The notes under the pieces: model-generated
The model's input: only the letters and a program-made list of their open reading frames with translations
Told to the model about the DNA's origin: nothing
Databases searched by the model: none
Position numbers and translations under genes: made by a program
In this document: positions 1 through 12,315 of the stretch, in pieces
How positions within the stretch are numbered: position 1 is the first letter of the stretch
Layout of the letters: every line of letters begins with the position of its first letter
Assembly: GCF_029633865.1 (NCBI RefSeq)
Contig: NC_079223.1
Span: 38,962,706 to 39,026,705 of the forward strand
Length of the DNA: 64,000 bases
DNA from: Lampris incognitus
Taxonomy: Eukaryota > Chordata > Actinopteri > Lampriformes > Lampridae
Reading direction: 5' to 3'

Positions 1-571
1 ACCTTTTTTTCTCTTTTTTTTTTTTGACAGGGAAGGCACACCGTTGAAGAATTGATCGTGAAGAAAATGTTTAGTTGAGAAAATCTTGGGGCTTACCTCT
101 AAAGTTGGGTGGTGTATCAGTGACGATAATCCTTTTCCAGTAACAGCCATGGTCTACAGTTACCCTGCACACAAAAACACGTTTCTTAGGCCTGTCTTAC
201 CGTTAAATGTCAAGCTGATTTGTCCCACTTTCCAATTTCATCATCCCCTTCAACCTTTTTCGTCATATAATCTTTTTTTTTACTTTATTGTGACTTATAG
301 TTTTCAGCATACTATGTTTTCATAGCATACTATGTTTTTCTTTTCATTTTCTTATTTACATAGTGTTGGTATAGCATCCCCTAAATGATTCATACGTAAC
401 ACACGAGACAAGACAATGTATTTATGTGTGTGTTTGTCCTGTCGGGTGTGTAAAGTGTATGAAGTAGAGGAAACACCAACACTATGTCTTCAGAAAGGGG
501 TTCATGGTGTGTCATGAGTCTCACAAAGCTTGGCGTCTCCCCAGTATTTGAAAAAGGCAGCACATGTGCAT

Positions 572-618
<47 letters not shown>

Positions 619-749
619 TTTGTAGATCTGAAAGCTGTCCATTTCCATCATTGCTAATCCTCTAACTCTCCATGTTGGGCATTATTGATTGTTTCTATTT
701 TGTAGTTGTAGGCGGTCCAGGTTTTAGCCAATTTCTACTGATATGTTTT
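1..749. other. Upstream intergenic DNA, no gene seen
   Basis: I see no exon with plausible splice sites or a recognisable protein match. The stretch is AT-rich and holds the (TTTA)n run listed separately. Short open frames here have no family resemblance. Confidence 0.5.
570..621. repeat. (TTTA)n microsatellite
   Basis: About 13 near-perfect copies of a TTTA unit. Simple repeat; no function inferred. Confidence 0.95.
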
Positions 750-771
750 TTAATGCTGTAATTCTGATAAC

Positions 772-1206
772 TTCTCCTGGATCGCCACCTTGTTGTGGTG
801 GAGAAACTTGCGTGTACCAATGATCCCAAGAGCTATGCCGTCCAGAGCTTGGCTCCTGGTAGGGTCACCCAGGGCAGATAGGTCAAGGAGGAGGTTCCAG
901 ACGGAGCGTGATCCAACAAAGATCCAACAAAGACCTCCCGGTCTCCAGGTCACAATGCCAGTGAAGGCAGATGAAGGCTGCAACAGAGGGTGGTCCCCAG
1001 TCGTCTTGGTTCTCCATACCATTGGACTCTGGCCACCCCCTGCCAAGGACCGTGTGGTGGCTGCAGGCACGTCAGCCACTCCACGTAAAAAGCTGTCACG
1101 CGCAGGCGTCCTCCCGCAAGGATACCCACAAAGACCCAGAAGGAGGACAGTCACACGTGACCCTGAGTGACCACTGATGAAGATGATGGTGATAATGATG
1201 ATGAAT
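772..1206. repeat. Interspersed teleost repeat, class unresolved
   Basis: This block has a different base composition from its AT-rich flanks. It begins near TGGATCGCCACCTTGTTG, runs through phrases I recognise as recurring in many fish genomes (for example CCAAGAGCTATGCCGTC), and ends in a degenerate GATGAT/ATGATG simple tail. The tail suggests a retroposed copy on the + strand, probably from a non-LTR element, but I cannot name the family. Both strands carry open frames of 120-150 codons, which look like chance frames in a GC-rich repeat. I found no convincing target-site duplication. Confidence 0.55.
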
Positions 1207-1211
1207 TCCAA

Positions 1212-2429
1212 TAAACCTTGATAGGTACCTTTTCAAGACATGGGGGAGTAATACTGAGAAGTAGGTAATAGGGATTCAATAATATTTCACCATGTGTGAT
1301 CTTTGATACTGTGCATCTCTCTTCTTACCAGTATTCCTCTAGTCACACAAAACGGATACCTCTCCTACACTGCAGTTTCCCCAGCATTTTATTGTTTTAG
1401 TATATTTTTGGGCATATTCTTGAACCGCGATCTGTTCGAGCCAACACATGAAAATTATTTTGTTTTCCCCTGTGTACAGATGCTCCCTCTGGATCATTTC
1501 ATGTTATTGATAACGGGGATGGTGCTAATAGTATAAAAAGTATCTGAAATGTAATGTAAAGACTAGTGCTTACCAACTTTAGGATGAGATTTAGTGAACT
1601 ACTGCTCTTAATGATACGTCAAGTAATGATATTATCTTTAAAGCTGTGCTCCAAAAGGTGTTTTGTAGCCTCGCAGTCAGGCTAAAATCAACACCTGATC
1701 CAAGGCTGGTTCTGTCCAGGTGGCTGAGGGTAGCACAGTGTAGTTTTCTACTTTTAGATTGCCCCCCCCCCCCATCATACATGTCTCATCCAAAATCTCT
1801 TTGCATCCATGAAAGTTTAGGCATAATGGATGATTTGCAAGCAAATACAGCAGACAAGTTTAGACAAAGACCATGAAACCAGACCACCACCGTGCAATAA
1901 CAACTGCTCATTTTTACACATGTCACACCAAAGGCATGGCCCTTGGCCAACCTGTTAAAGCATGCATCAGCTGTTCACGTGAATATGGCCTCGTTTAAAA
2001 CAACCCCGAGTTTATGCTGCGTTTCAATGTAGTATTCCTGTTTTGGCACAAGGGGTCCTCAAATATCCACCCAAAATCCACCAGCCGGACTAGTTCATGG
2101 GTTTTTAGACTCGAGTTATGAACATCACCATGTCCAGGGTTAATGAGAGTAAACTTTTATTTATTCATTTAAAGTTTTATTCATTCATATATTTGTGTGT
2201 TTTTTTATAGCACATAGTGTAAAATGGTGGTCATACTCAGGCCTATGCCACATATCCAACAGTGTCAATATGCAATATTGCAATTTTTCTGGCGATTGTA
2301 TAATGAAGGGCCGGGGACATTGTGCAGATGTGCGTGGAGTACATGTCCGGGCAATTTAATTGTCCCGCAGTTTGCAAGCAAAGTAACTTGAACAGAGATT
2401 TACAACAGATGTTCTTCGCGATCCAGTAG
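1212..2429. other. Intergenic DNA upstream of dact gene, nothing recognised
   Basis: Mostly AT-rich unique-looking sequence with a short poly-C run near 1762. No exon, RNA gene or element could be supported. Distal regulatory sequence of the dact gene may lie here, but the sequence alone does not show it. Confidence 0.4.
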
Positions 2430-2560
2430 TTAGCCAATAGCGAGAGCGGCCACTTGAGGTGAGCCAATGGGAAGAGAGAAAATGTGGCCTCGGGGCGGGA
2501 CATGGTTTCCTCTCCCTTGCCTTTAGTGCTGTTGGTACAGGTAGCGCAGTCCGCAGACAT
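2430..2560 (+). promoter_or_regulatory. Probable dact proximal promoter
   Basis: Two CCAAT boxes on the + strand (2434-2438 and 2464-2468) and a GC box (GGGGCGGGA, around 2492-2500) lie 200-260 bp upstream of the start codon. The surrounding 2400-2960 sequence is GC-rich and rich in CpG compared with its flanks, as expected of a CpG-island promoter. No clear TATA box is seen. The transcription start is inferred to lie between about 2500 and 2650. Confidence 0.5.
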
Positions 2561-2677
2561 TGGACGCAGCTGCCTGCAACACGTCCGTGCGCGAGTGAGC
2601 CATCCGAGTCCTGCCCGCGGATAAAACCCCTTCGCTCCAGGCGAGACCTTCCCCGATTCCGCGGCTCGTCTCTGGAT

Positions 2678-2701
2678 ATGCTGTGTGGGCAAAAATGCTG
2701 A
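2678..2701 (+). promoter_or_regulatory. Upstream ORF overlapping the dact start codon
   Basis: An ATG at 2678 (G at -3) opens a seven-codon frame that stops at TGA 2699-2701. The main ATG is 2695-2697, in another frame, so the uORF stop overlaps the sequence just after the main start (ATGCTGA). If the transcript includes 2678, scanning ribosomes would meet this ATG first. Leaky scanning or termination-reinitiation at the overlap would then set protein output. The main ATG has A at -3. Confidence 0.55.
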
Positions 2702-3291
2702 GTCGCAAGGTTTCGGGTTGTGGGACGATGATGAACGCAGACCGGGGCAGGGTCGGAGAGAGGCTTCAGGCGGCTCTGGCCGGGCTGCAGGAGTTGCATC
2801 TGCTCCGAGAGAAACAAAGCGACATGGTGAGTTGGGCGCTGCGAATGGACCGGACCGAGCCGATGTCCGCCGTCCGGACCAGCGCGGATCACAAGCCGGT
2901 GATGGAGACCGAGGAGGAGCGCCTGGAGGCGACGCTGACAGCACTGAAACAGCAATTGGTAGGATATTTTTTATTTATTTTTTTTGTTTTGGCATGAGCT
3001 ATACCAAAATTATCGCACTGGTCAGTTACCATGTCTTCGTTTGAATTAAGTCACTGTTTGGTGTATAAATGAACACACTATTTGGTGTATAAATGAACAC
3101 ACTATTTGGTGTATAAATGAACTTTGTTTGTGTGTCTGGGCCTTGTTTTCTTTTCTACCACAATTCTGCCGTCAGCCTCAACTGCCTGCATTAAGCCAAA
3201 GATCACTGCCAGCAGCTTGTATGCTCTCAGCAGGGGGTAGGAAGCAGGATAAATGTCATAAATCAAGGTTCACGGCTGGACCACGGGACTC

Positions 3292-3353
<62 letters not shown>

Positions 3354-6300
3354 GCAGTAGGGGGGGGGTGGCTCAATCATTAACCGCTTTAATGTAAGTG
3401 GAAATATACTCTTAGTAATTGGCTTTAGATTCAACCTTATGTTTTCTTGAAGGTGGACGTTAGACTCATTTTTGGCTGACACGATCACGTTAGGACTCTA
3501 AACTTGAGGAGGCCACTGAGTGGAGGTAAAAGCTGGCTGTGTGGAGTTGCAGTGACGAATCATGCAAAATAATCGTACACAAAAAAAGAAGTGTAGGGAT
3601 ACGATAGTACTCTTGACTTCCACTATAACTGCAACACTGACGTCAAAACAAATGTGCATCCAATGGTGAAATGTGAATTATAAAGGTTTCCTTGTTTGAG
3701 CTAACACATGACAGTGTTCTTAAATCATGTAACTGTAATCCCTAGCCACCCACTAGAATTCTTCCAAGGAAAAGCAAACCAGCAGCTGGCTGTGGAGACA
3801 AGATTCTCAAACTTTATTAATATGAAACAATTCCTGCATCCCATTTTGTCAGAGGCCCCGGCTCAGAGATGAAGCCCCATTTGATTAAATATAACCGTTT
3901 GCAGTAAGAAGAAAAATAATATGCACTTTTTTTTTTAGACAACTTCTCCTCAACAACCTCTGCTGGTCCTCAGCCCTTACTCTGAGTACCAGTGCTATGA
4001 CTGTTGTAAAAGTATTGCCCAGCCCTAGCTGCTAAAGCAAACACTGTTATCCACCCCATCCCCCTTCAACCCTTCCTCCCTTGCTCGCTTACACAATGGC
4101 CAGGCCCTCTCTGTGGGGGAGAAATGAGTTATCCACAACTGCCCCTTCCAGGCTCCCCTAGGTCCTCCAGGGGTTAATTATCAGCCGTGCTCTGTTTTGT
4201 TTTGCAGTTGGGTGTACATTAGAACATCCTTGATCCAAATGCCAGACTTCAGACTCCTTGTTAACAAAATGTACAGCAATGCCTGCGAGTAGTTTAATGC
4301 TTGTACAGCTGCTTGACTTTCCTTGTTGACATGTGATGCAGTTAGTGTTGAAGGCCCACGTATGACTGTGGAGAGTATTATGGATGCATAATGCAAATTG
4401 TTTTTATTTTTTTGACAACTTGTCTCCCTGAGAAGTTTTAAGTAAATAAGATCTGTATGTGGATTACCCAGATTATACAATATTTGGTAAGAACATTTTG
4501 TGGTAATCTGTCCTCAGACAAGTAAGATTCTCTTAGTGTTAATGTAGGAGAAGTTTGAACGTGTGTGTGATGTCTGTTTTTCAGTCTCGTCTACGGCGGC
4601 AAGATGTTGGACTTAAGACCCACTTGCAGCAGCTTGACCAACAGATCAGTGAGCTGAAGTTGGATGTGAGCAAAGCCTCCGCAGAGCAGCTGGAGAGTGA
4701 TAGCAGACCAAGCTCAGGTTAAAAGATATGCTCATACACACACATTTTTCTTAACTTGTGTGGACCCTCGTTGACTACATTCATTCCCTAGCCCCTAACC
4801 CTATTCTCAACCATCAGAACTACATGATTAACCTCAACCCTTACCTGAACTTTAGTCTAATCCTAATTCTAACCTTAAACCCAAGATCCAAATCCTAACC
4901 TTGAAATAGTCCCTTGAAGGACTGAGGACCAGCCAAATGGCCACACTTTATAAAAATGTCCCCACTCTCATGGTTAAAAACTTAGATTGTTCCTAGTATA
5001 TTTAGCTGAATACATACACACAAACACACAATATGCACAATATTAAAGTATTTAAGCCTGGCCTTTCAGCTCTAATCCTCTCTTTAGGTTTCTATGAGCT
5101 CAGCGATGGTGGCTCTTGCTCCCTGTCCAACTCCTGCACCTCTGTGTACAGTGAGTGCCTGTCTTCCTCCTCCCAAACCAGCCTTCTCATCTCTCCCACA
5201 AGCCTCGCAACATCCAGTACCATTAGCCCCCCGGCGCCAGCTGACGTGTGCCGCCGGCGCTCTACTGATGAGAGTGCCACCCAGCCCAACCTCCCACGAG
5301 CTACGGGCCTGCATCTGGGCAGTAGCAGGATTCGAGCAGGTGCCGCAGGCACTGAGCGAGCACGGCCAAGACCTGTGTCAACAGGTAAGCAGCAGGGTCA
5401 GTTTTACGTCTAAACTGAAGTTTTCTTTGTTTTATTTAGGAGTGACACATGGCACTGTGGGATGACAGTTGCCAAGGACATCTTTCCCATTCTGGTATAA
5501 AAGATTTTGAACAGTACACAGTTTATGAAATTTATAAGATATACATGAGAACCCTGCAAAGTTGTTTATTCTCTTTTTTTGGGGGGGGGGGTTATTGAAA
5601 CTACTGTCACTATCTCAACAAGGCATAACATGCCAAGATCATTCCATCTATAGTGGACTATTGAACTAATATCTGAATGAATAACTTTAGATGGTGAATG
5701 AGTGAATTTATGTGGAAATGGGTATTAATTGTATGTTGCTTTATGTGTTCACCAGGTGATTTAGATAGGATGATGACTCCAGGACTCAGCTGCTACAAGT
5801 CAGTGGATGGGAAGAAATCCTCAATGTGCACCAACTTCAGGAATTACACAGTGGAATCCAAGTTCCAGAGCAGCCTGATATCCCGCAGCGGGACGGAGGT
5901 GTATAATTACCCTAGCCCCCTGCATGCTGTGGCTCTCCAGAGCCCCATCTTTATCCATGGTGAGGAACCAGCCAGTCCTGGACTTCCTGAGGGCCAAGAA
6001 CTCCCAGCAGAAACTGTCCCAATCACCGACATCCTCCAGAGGGGACAAGTGATGAGTGACCCCATGTCTCTGTATTACATTGACAAGATTCTGCAGCGTA
6101 GCATCAACAAGATCAACATGCAGAGTGAGGCAGGGAGAGAGACTCTGGATCTACACAGTGACTTTTACAGAGTGCCTGGTGAAGTTGGAGCAGTGAGTCC
6201 TGATGTGCCTCAGGTACCATTATCTTCTCTGCAGTCAACACATACCCAGACTTCTGACATTATCCCCCCAGATGGTGACAGGAAGAGACAGTGCATCATT

Positions 6301-7659
6301 TACTCGAGCCAGGAGCAAGTGAATCACACAAACCAAAGCCTGTCAATAAAAGCTCCAGAAGCTTCTTACCGCTACTCTTATCCTGCTGCCACAAGAGACT
6401 GCGTCCCTAGTGAAGTTATCGTCTCTGCTATGGAAAACCTTGACAAGGACCAAGAAGATCACAGCACTGTTGTGAGAACGCATTTAAAGAAAAGACCCAC
6501 CAATGTCCCAGTGTCAAGAGTGTCTGAGAGGAAGGCCCTCGGGCAAAGGCCAGTTATGGGCCACAGCTCAGGCACAGAAGAGAGTCAAGGCTTTGATGTC
6601 CAAGCAGGCCACACAGCTCCTCCGGATTTTGTCCATGCCAAATTTGTCCCCGCTGGGTCTCAGCGAGTCAAGGTGAGACAGGCTGACCGCAAGACCAAGG
6701 CTGTGAAGCTGAGAAGAAGAAGCTGTGAGAGGCCTCGGGCGCTGAGGCACCAGCAGGGTTACTCCTCCAGTGAAAGAAACAGAGTGGCCAATAGTGGAGC
6801 AAATGGAGAGAGAGAATTAAAAAGATTGGGAAAGGGAAAGATGACCCAGAAACTGACCACCTGTCTGGGAGAAGTCAGCTCAGACTCCAGCCTGTGTGGC
6901 CCAGGACTGGTGTGCACCCATAAGGTCCACCCGAAGCCATATCCCATCCCTGCTATCACCAAGTCCAGCAGAAACCGAAAGGCCCCATGTGTGGAGTATG
7001 ATCAGTCCACAGAACAGAGGAGTAGGAGGCAGGGGGCTGGAAAGTGGCCAGCCGATGTGGAGATGTTCCAAACTGCATGTGTTCAGCATCAAAGGTCCAG
7101 AGAGCCCTTTATACAGGCTGCTGGGAGGAGGCAGGTGGTCCGCAGTGTGAATGGCAGGCCATATTCAGGCCAGCGGTTGGGACCCCCTCAAGCCCTCCAG
7201 CCCACCATGTTGTCTTCTTCTTTCTTGCACAGCCTAAATGCCAGGTATCCCCCTGCTCCCTTTCCCATGTCTAGCCACTACCCATCCAGATGCGAGTCTG
7301 AATACTCAGCCGAATGTGCCTCCCTGTTTCACTCCACCATCGCCGAGAGCAGTGAGGGTGAGCTGAGTGATAACACCACCAACCGCTTCGGGGACAGCGA
7401 GTCCAACCATAGCTTCCAGTCCTTCTCCAACTCTGACAGTAGTCTGTCCTTAGACGAGGGAGAGCAGGTGGACAGTTATGAGGGTGAGGGGGGTCCGGAG
7501 TGGGCTGACGCTGCACAGGGGCCCACCGCTACTGGACGCCCCCTTCAGCAACTCCCTCACCCTGAACCGCCAGCCTGCCGCATCAAAGCCTCTCGAGCCC
7601 TGAAGAAGAAGATCCGTAGGTTCCAACCTGCCGCTTTGAAGGTCATGACCCTGGTGTAG
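2695..7659 (+). CDS. dact2: Dapper/Dact family protein, Dact2 type (Dishevelled-binding antagonist of beta-catenin)
   Basis: Four exons, 2695-2958, 4585-4717, 5088-5384 and 5756-7659, all with GT-AG borders, join in frame to 865 residues. Dact proteins are scaffolds that bind Dishevelled and modulate Wnt and TGF-beta/Nodal signalling. Visible landmarks in order: an N-terminal leucine-rich stretch ([12 protein letters not shown], about residue 25); an exon-2 leucine-zipper-like helix ([19 protein letters not shown]); the Dact homology block [18 protein letters not shown] across the exon 2/3 border; RPVSTGDLDR across the exon 3/4 border; [15 protein letters not shown]; a serine/acidic block with [10 protein letters not shown]; a basic [18 protein letters not shown]; and the C-terminal PDZ ligand MTLV. 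Blocks match mammalian DACT2 better than DACT1 or DACT3 as I remember them. A fourth vertebrate paralogue (dact4) is not excluded, because human DACT2 is not beside MLH1. Confidence 0.88.
3055..3122. repeat. Three tandem copies of a 24-bp unit
   Basis: The unit TTTGGTGTATAAATGA plus AACACACTA is repeated three times just downstream of dact exon 1. A small minisatellite in intron 1. Confidence 0.9.
3294..3352. repeat. (GT)n microsatellite in dact intron 1
   Basis: About 29 uninterrupted GT units, followed by a short G run at 3361-3368. The rest of intron 1 (2959-4584) is unremarkable AT-rich sequence with no recognised element. Confidence 0.97.
4756..4985. repeat. Interspersed repeat with telomere-like motifs in dact intron 2
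   Basis: The stretch contains several degenerate CTAACCC/CCTAACC units and closes with a segment whose reverse complement reads GTGGGGACATTTTTATAAAG. Blocks of this form recur in fish genomes, typically beginning with a GGGGACATTTTTATAAAGTG-like phrase. Class unknown. It is not a true telomeric array because the units are diverged and interrupted. Confidence 0.45.
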
Positions 7660-8440
7660 CCGAGTTCTCTCAGGCAGCATGAGAGCCATAGCTAAACAAA
7701 CGGCAACAAAAAGGAAAACCTGAGAACTGTGGGAAATGCTGTCAATACTTTATAGAGATGTTGCACCTGCTCTTTTAGTAAAATCAGATTTTAATCTCCA
7801 GTTGTACACAAACAAACCCTTGTAATATGGGTCTCCATGATCAAGCAGTTGACAAATATGACAAATTTGTATTTGAACAGAACTGATATTTTGCTCTAAC
7901 TGCTCTTTTTGTTATAGAAGGAAGATTAAGGATATGGAATAGTTTAAAACAGGACTCAAGACATTGGTACTCAATTGTATTAATCTGTAAATATCTCTTG
8001 TAACTGAAGATGATTTGCAGCTGTAAACTGTGAGGTTTAATTAATTATCTGAAAACTTCGAGGGTGAAATTGTTCTTCAATTTGTATGTATGTGTAGAAA
8101 TATAATCTTTTTTTTAAATATCAAATGTAATCATCTTTTTTTTTTAAACAAATGTTTTTCTTTTTCTTCATTTTGCAAGTGCGCATTGTCTTTAACTATG
8201 CATATCTTTCAAAATAAAATGCTATTTAATGTATGTTCTGGCATTTGGCTTAGTTTTTACATACATCGTTTATTCTTTTCTAATATCAAGATCGCCAACA
8301 ATCACATCTCTGTACCTACTGCAATACCAGTTGTCGTATATCCTTCCAGCAACTATTTATTGAAATTGCTTTGTGCTGTTGAAATATATGATGAATTGAT
8401 ATATAATGCACTGCAAACTAAAAATAAATACAAATTAAAG
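7660..8440 (+). other. dact 3' UTR with two candidate poly(A) signals
   Basis: AT-rich sequence follows the stop codon. AATAAA hexamers lie at 8213-8218 and 8423-8428, either of which could direct cleavage. No further exon can be supported after them. Confidence 0.6.
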
Positions 8441-8469
8441 ATGAATAGCTTGAACCACAACTGATCTGG

Positions 8470-10219
8470 TTTCCCAATTCCGCTAAACTGTTGGTTTAGT
8501 GAGTTATGGGCCTAATACGAAACAGACCACGATTTTTAAATGCACGTTGCTACTGAAATATATTCATGCATTTTACAGAAGGGTCAACTCAGACTAGGCA
8601 GACTCAACTGTTATTAAGCGAAGGAGTCCTAAATCACATATTCTCCAGCACAAGATTTTTCCTTATAGAGAATGAGGTTGTCGAAACGAGCTCAGGTTTC
8701 TGTGGGGGGACTGGAGGTTTAAGAGAAGTTAAGCTAGATGGCAGGAGGCACATGAGATTTAATAGGAATGACAGACGATAAGAGGCTCCTCATTTCGGAG
8801 CTGTCATGAGGAGATTAGACAGTGGGCAGCTGCACAGAATCAACCCAATAATCTCGTTTCCAAAATCTGCCCTGGTATCCTTCCATTAAAATTCTTGTAT
8901 TTTTAATGGCGGGGTGAAGAAACGGTTCCACACCAACTATTTATCCTCTATTCATTTGTAGTAGCATGTTTTTTCCCCATCAGGGAGTCGCTGTGACCTT
9001 AAGGTTCCTGTGTAAGAAGCTTATGGGGCTGACAAATGTTTTCAGCATTTCATCAAATTTTACTTTGAAGCTGATTCCCCTGCAGATCTCATCATTGTAG
9101 CAACTATGTTTTTTAAGACTGTTGAATCTTTCCGTGAGTTTCTTCTGCTTCTTTTACACAGGAGATGTCCGACTCACTTTCAAAGAGGAGAACCCATAAT
9201 GCTTTGGGGGGGGGGGGGAACTGACCGAAGGGCATTTGCAACTTCACTTGCGTTCTCCTCTCTACTCATCCATGTCATTAACGTCATCAAAGATAGCGTT
9301 CTAAATTTGGTAAGTTGTGCCACTAACTACAATTGGGTCCGCTATTTTCTTCGATTCGTTGATCCATCTGACCTCTGAACCTTCGATGAGTGAGGCAGGC
9401 AGTGACTGGAAGGATTAGCGTTTTTTTTTTCCCAGCGAGGCTCAGAAGGAGCACAAAAGGCATTGGACGTGTGTTTGATGTAGAATAGAGCAGGACCATG
9501 TTGGCTTGACCTTGTGCTTTTGCTGAACTCTCCAGCTGTAGGGCAGGCTCATCTCAGAGGGCATGGTCCCCCTCAAAGGAGAGGTCGGGGGCCTTTTTTG
9601 CAGCACGGCTATATAAAGCTGGTTTGTCTTTGTGTCTCTCCATGTTAAGTATGTCCGTCATTCAGTTTGCTTGACCACTTGTTTGCTTGAGGCTGTTGGA
9701 CTCTGGAAATGAAAGGGAGTTTAACCGTCCAATGCTAGTCATGCGCCCCCCTTTTTTTACTTTTTTTTCTTTATCAGATGATTCAAATATGTAGTCTTCA
9801 CAGAAACAGTGCTTTGACTGTGTAATCACATGCTGTGTCTTACCCAAGTTTAATTGAGCAAAGGAGAGAAAGCCCCGGGGTTCATGTTTATTCACAGGTG
9901 CACAAGTGTACACCTGCGAATAAAATTCATTTGGAGGTGAGGAGAATGAGAGTGGGGCATGCCTGCACAGAGCTCTCCCCACGGGTGGTTGTCAAGGTAT
10001 ACCAAAGGGTATATATCACAGATGTCAAGTGGATTCTCATTATATTGATTACGGCTCAAGAGATATGACACCTCAAGCACAGAAACACACAGGGAAATGC
10101 ACCATCATCCAAACGGATGACATGCTTGTAGCTGATGCTACACCTGCTGCCAAACGGTCTGGACCGTGGTCCTCTAACAAGGACAACAAGATGGTGACTT
10201 AAACAGATGGTTTTTGTTT
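8470..10219. other. Intergenic DNA, no gene seen
   Basis: No exon or recognisable element. The segment around 8790-8950 looks non-repetitive and could be a conserved non-coding element, but only an alignment would show it. A TATATAAAG-like string near 9610 has no associated exon. Confidence 0.4.
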
Positions 10220-10224
10220 GTTTT

Positions 10225-10592
10225 TGTTTTTTATTTTGAGATACTTTATTGATCCCTGTACGGAACGTATGCTCTGCATTTAACCCATCCTAGCTGTGTA
10301 GCTGGGAGCAGCGGGCAGCCACTGTGGAGCACCCGGGGACCAACTCCAGTTCGTCTTGGCATGCCTTGGTCAAGGGCACAGACAGGAGTATTAACCCTAA
10401 CATGCATGTCTTTTTGATGGTGGGGGAAACCAGAGCACTCGGAGAAAATCCACTGCAGACACAGCGAGAACATGCAAATTCCACACAGAGGACGACCTGG
10501 GATGATCCCAAGGTTGGACAACCCCGGGGTTCAAATCCAGGACCTTCTTGCTGTGAGGCAACAGCGCTAGCCACTGTGCCGCCATGTGCCAT
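10225..10592. repeat. Interspersed teleost repeat, about 0.37 kb
   Basis: It starts with ATACTTTATTGATCCCTG and carries the phrases AACCCATCCTAGCTGTGTAG, ATTAACCCTAACATGCATG and CCTTCTTGCTGTGAGGC that I recognise from a widely dispersed fish repeat. The reverse complement ends in a T/A-rich run. The open frames on both strands are chance frames within this GC-rich repeat. Family name and exact ends are uncertain. Confidence 0.55.
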
Positions 10593-10621
10593 TGTAGATT
10601 CATATTTATGTTTGTAGTGTA

Positions 10622-12305
10622 CCTGCCGTTTCTCACAATTCTCTTCTCTTCTGGTCAGTAAAGAATAATTCTGGTGCAAACATGCAACAGTTTTATATAT
10701 ATATATATATATATAGTATATCCTACTGGCAAACGATTAATGAATGCAAGTGCAAGGTAGGGCCACATCCCATAAGATGATCAGGGCATCGGGTGAGTGT
10801 CTTCATTTCCTCACCACCATTCTTTATAGTCTGTCTCTCTAAATTAGCCTGCAACAGGACATGCTTGTCCATGTCCAGTGAGATATAAATAGGGGGATGT
10901 GTCATGCCGAACTACTCAATAGCCCGGGCCAGGTAATGCAGAGGGAGCATGCCAGTGAGCAGCTGCCTTTGACAGTGATCTCATTACAAATTGCTCATTT
11001 GGCTGTTGGACACGGCTTTTGCTCTTCTGACCCTCTGATCAGAGGCCAAACTTCATCAAAGAATGCTTACCCAACCCACATTTCCAGCAAGCTGCTTCAG
11101 GCTTTGTGAAACTTTTGATGGCCATGCAATCAAATTAAAAGGAAATACTTGCTTTTATTAAAATAATCCAAGATGTCTCACTTTTAAGATATGCATCGAC
11201 ATTACCCCGTTTTCTCTGGCAAGGCTTCAGCCAACAATATCAAACGCAGCCTTATTCTACCATTTTAGCAACTCTGTGGCAATACGCCATCCTCAAAATA
11301 AGAAAAACATAGCAAACAAATGAAAGACACGGGGGTAAAAGAAGCAAGAACAACAAAGGCTGTACCACAGACAGGCGCTAATTAAAGTTGACTCGGTTGA
11401 GATTAGGTCTCTGGTGGGGAAGCGGGAGGGGGTCTCCTCTTACACCTGCATGAGGTAATCTCAAAGCCAAACGTGGGCCTGCCCATCCCAGTCTGGCCCC
11501 CAGGGGTTCCTTCGCAATGCATAGCATAATTTAGCTCTCTAAACAATTCTTATATTTGCATTTTTTTTTTTTTAAAATACCCAATCTTTAACTTGTATTT
11601 CCTTTTGTGTTAATACTGAGACTTGCACATTATCCCAACTGATTTGAAAGACATCCAATTTATCTTGCAGTTCTATTGCAGTTTCTTGTCCCTGTGTCTT
11701 CACCTTGTGGTATTTTGTCGCTGGATGGTCTTGTTGATTTCCTCTATACCAAGAAAATAAGAGACTGTGTACCATCCCAGATGTGGAAACTAGACGTAAA
11801 ATACCGGGCCTCGCCAAGAAGACATGGATTTACCATGTTGACAAGTGGGAGCTCAGAAATTTATTACCATCCTGATGAGAGGAGCTTTCCTCTGCTACCC
11901 ACAATGCACCCCTGGACGCACTGAGAAGGCCATGCTTTCCCATTCCTAAGAAGCAAGGAGGATTAATCTAATTTGACATGGGGTACAACATACATAATCA
12001 TCCAAACATTATTTGGCAACAGTCGAACTCAGTATCTGGAACATTCAGTTGACACAGCTCTCCATAAGCATATTGATTCAAAGTTTGCCAAAGAGACCTC
12101 TAAAGTTGTATCATGGAAGTAAAAGCCTCTCGAAGGCCTATTTGAAATCTAGGTCTGTGTCAAGGCCTAGATTCCAATTCCTTACTGACACAGCAGCAGA
12201 TGGAAAACAAGGACACATAGTGGCACAACTCTTTTCTCAAAATTGTTTCATAGTGACAGATTTTCAGTACATTCACTGCCTGTTGTCCCATACATGTACT
12301 ACACA
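10622..12305. other. Intergenic DNA, no gene seen
   Basis: Contains an (AT)n run at about 10695-10714 and a T run near 11562-11573. No exon or RNA gene is recognised. Confidence 0.4.
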
Positions 12306-12315
12306 CACATTTTCA

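Noticed and set aside
750-1211. Long overlapping open frames on both strands
   Set aside because: They lie inside a GC-rich dispersed repeat and have no protein-family resemblance.
2243-2955. Open frames of 199 and 233 codons antisense to dact exon 1
   Set aside because: Shadows of the GC-rich first exon and promoter; no recognisable domain.
9600-9625. TATATAAAG-like string as a promoter
   Set aside because: No exon or transcript signal follows it.
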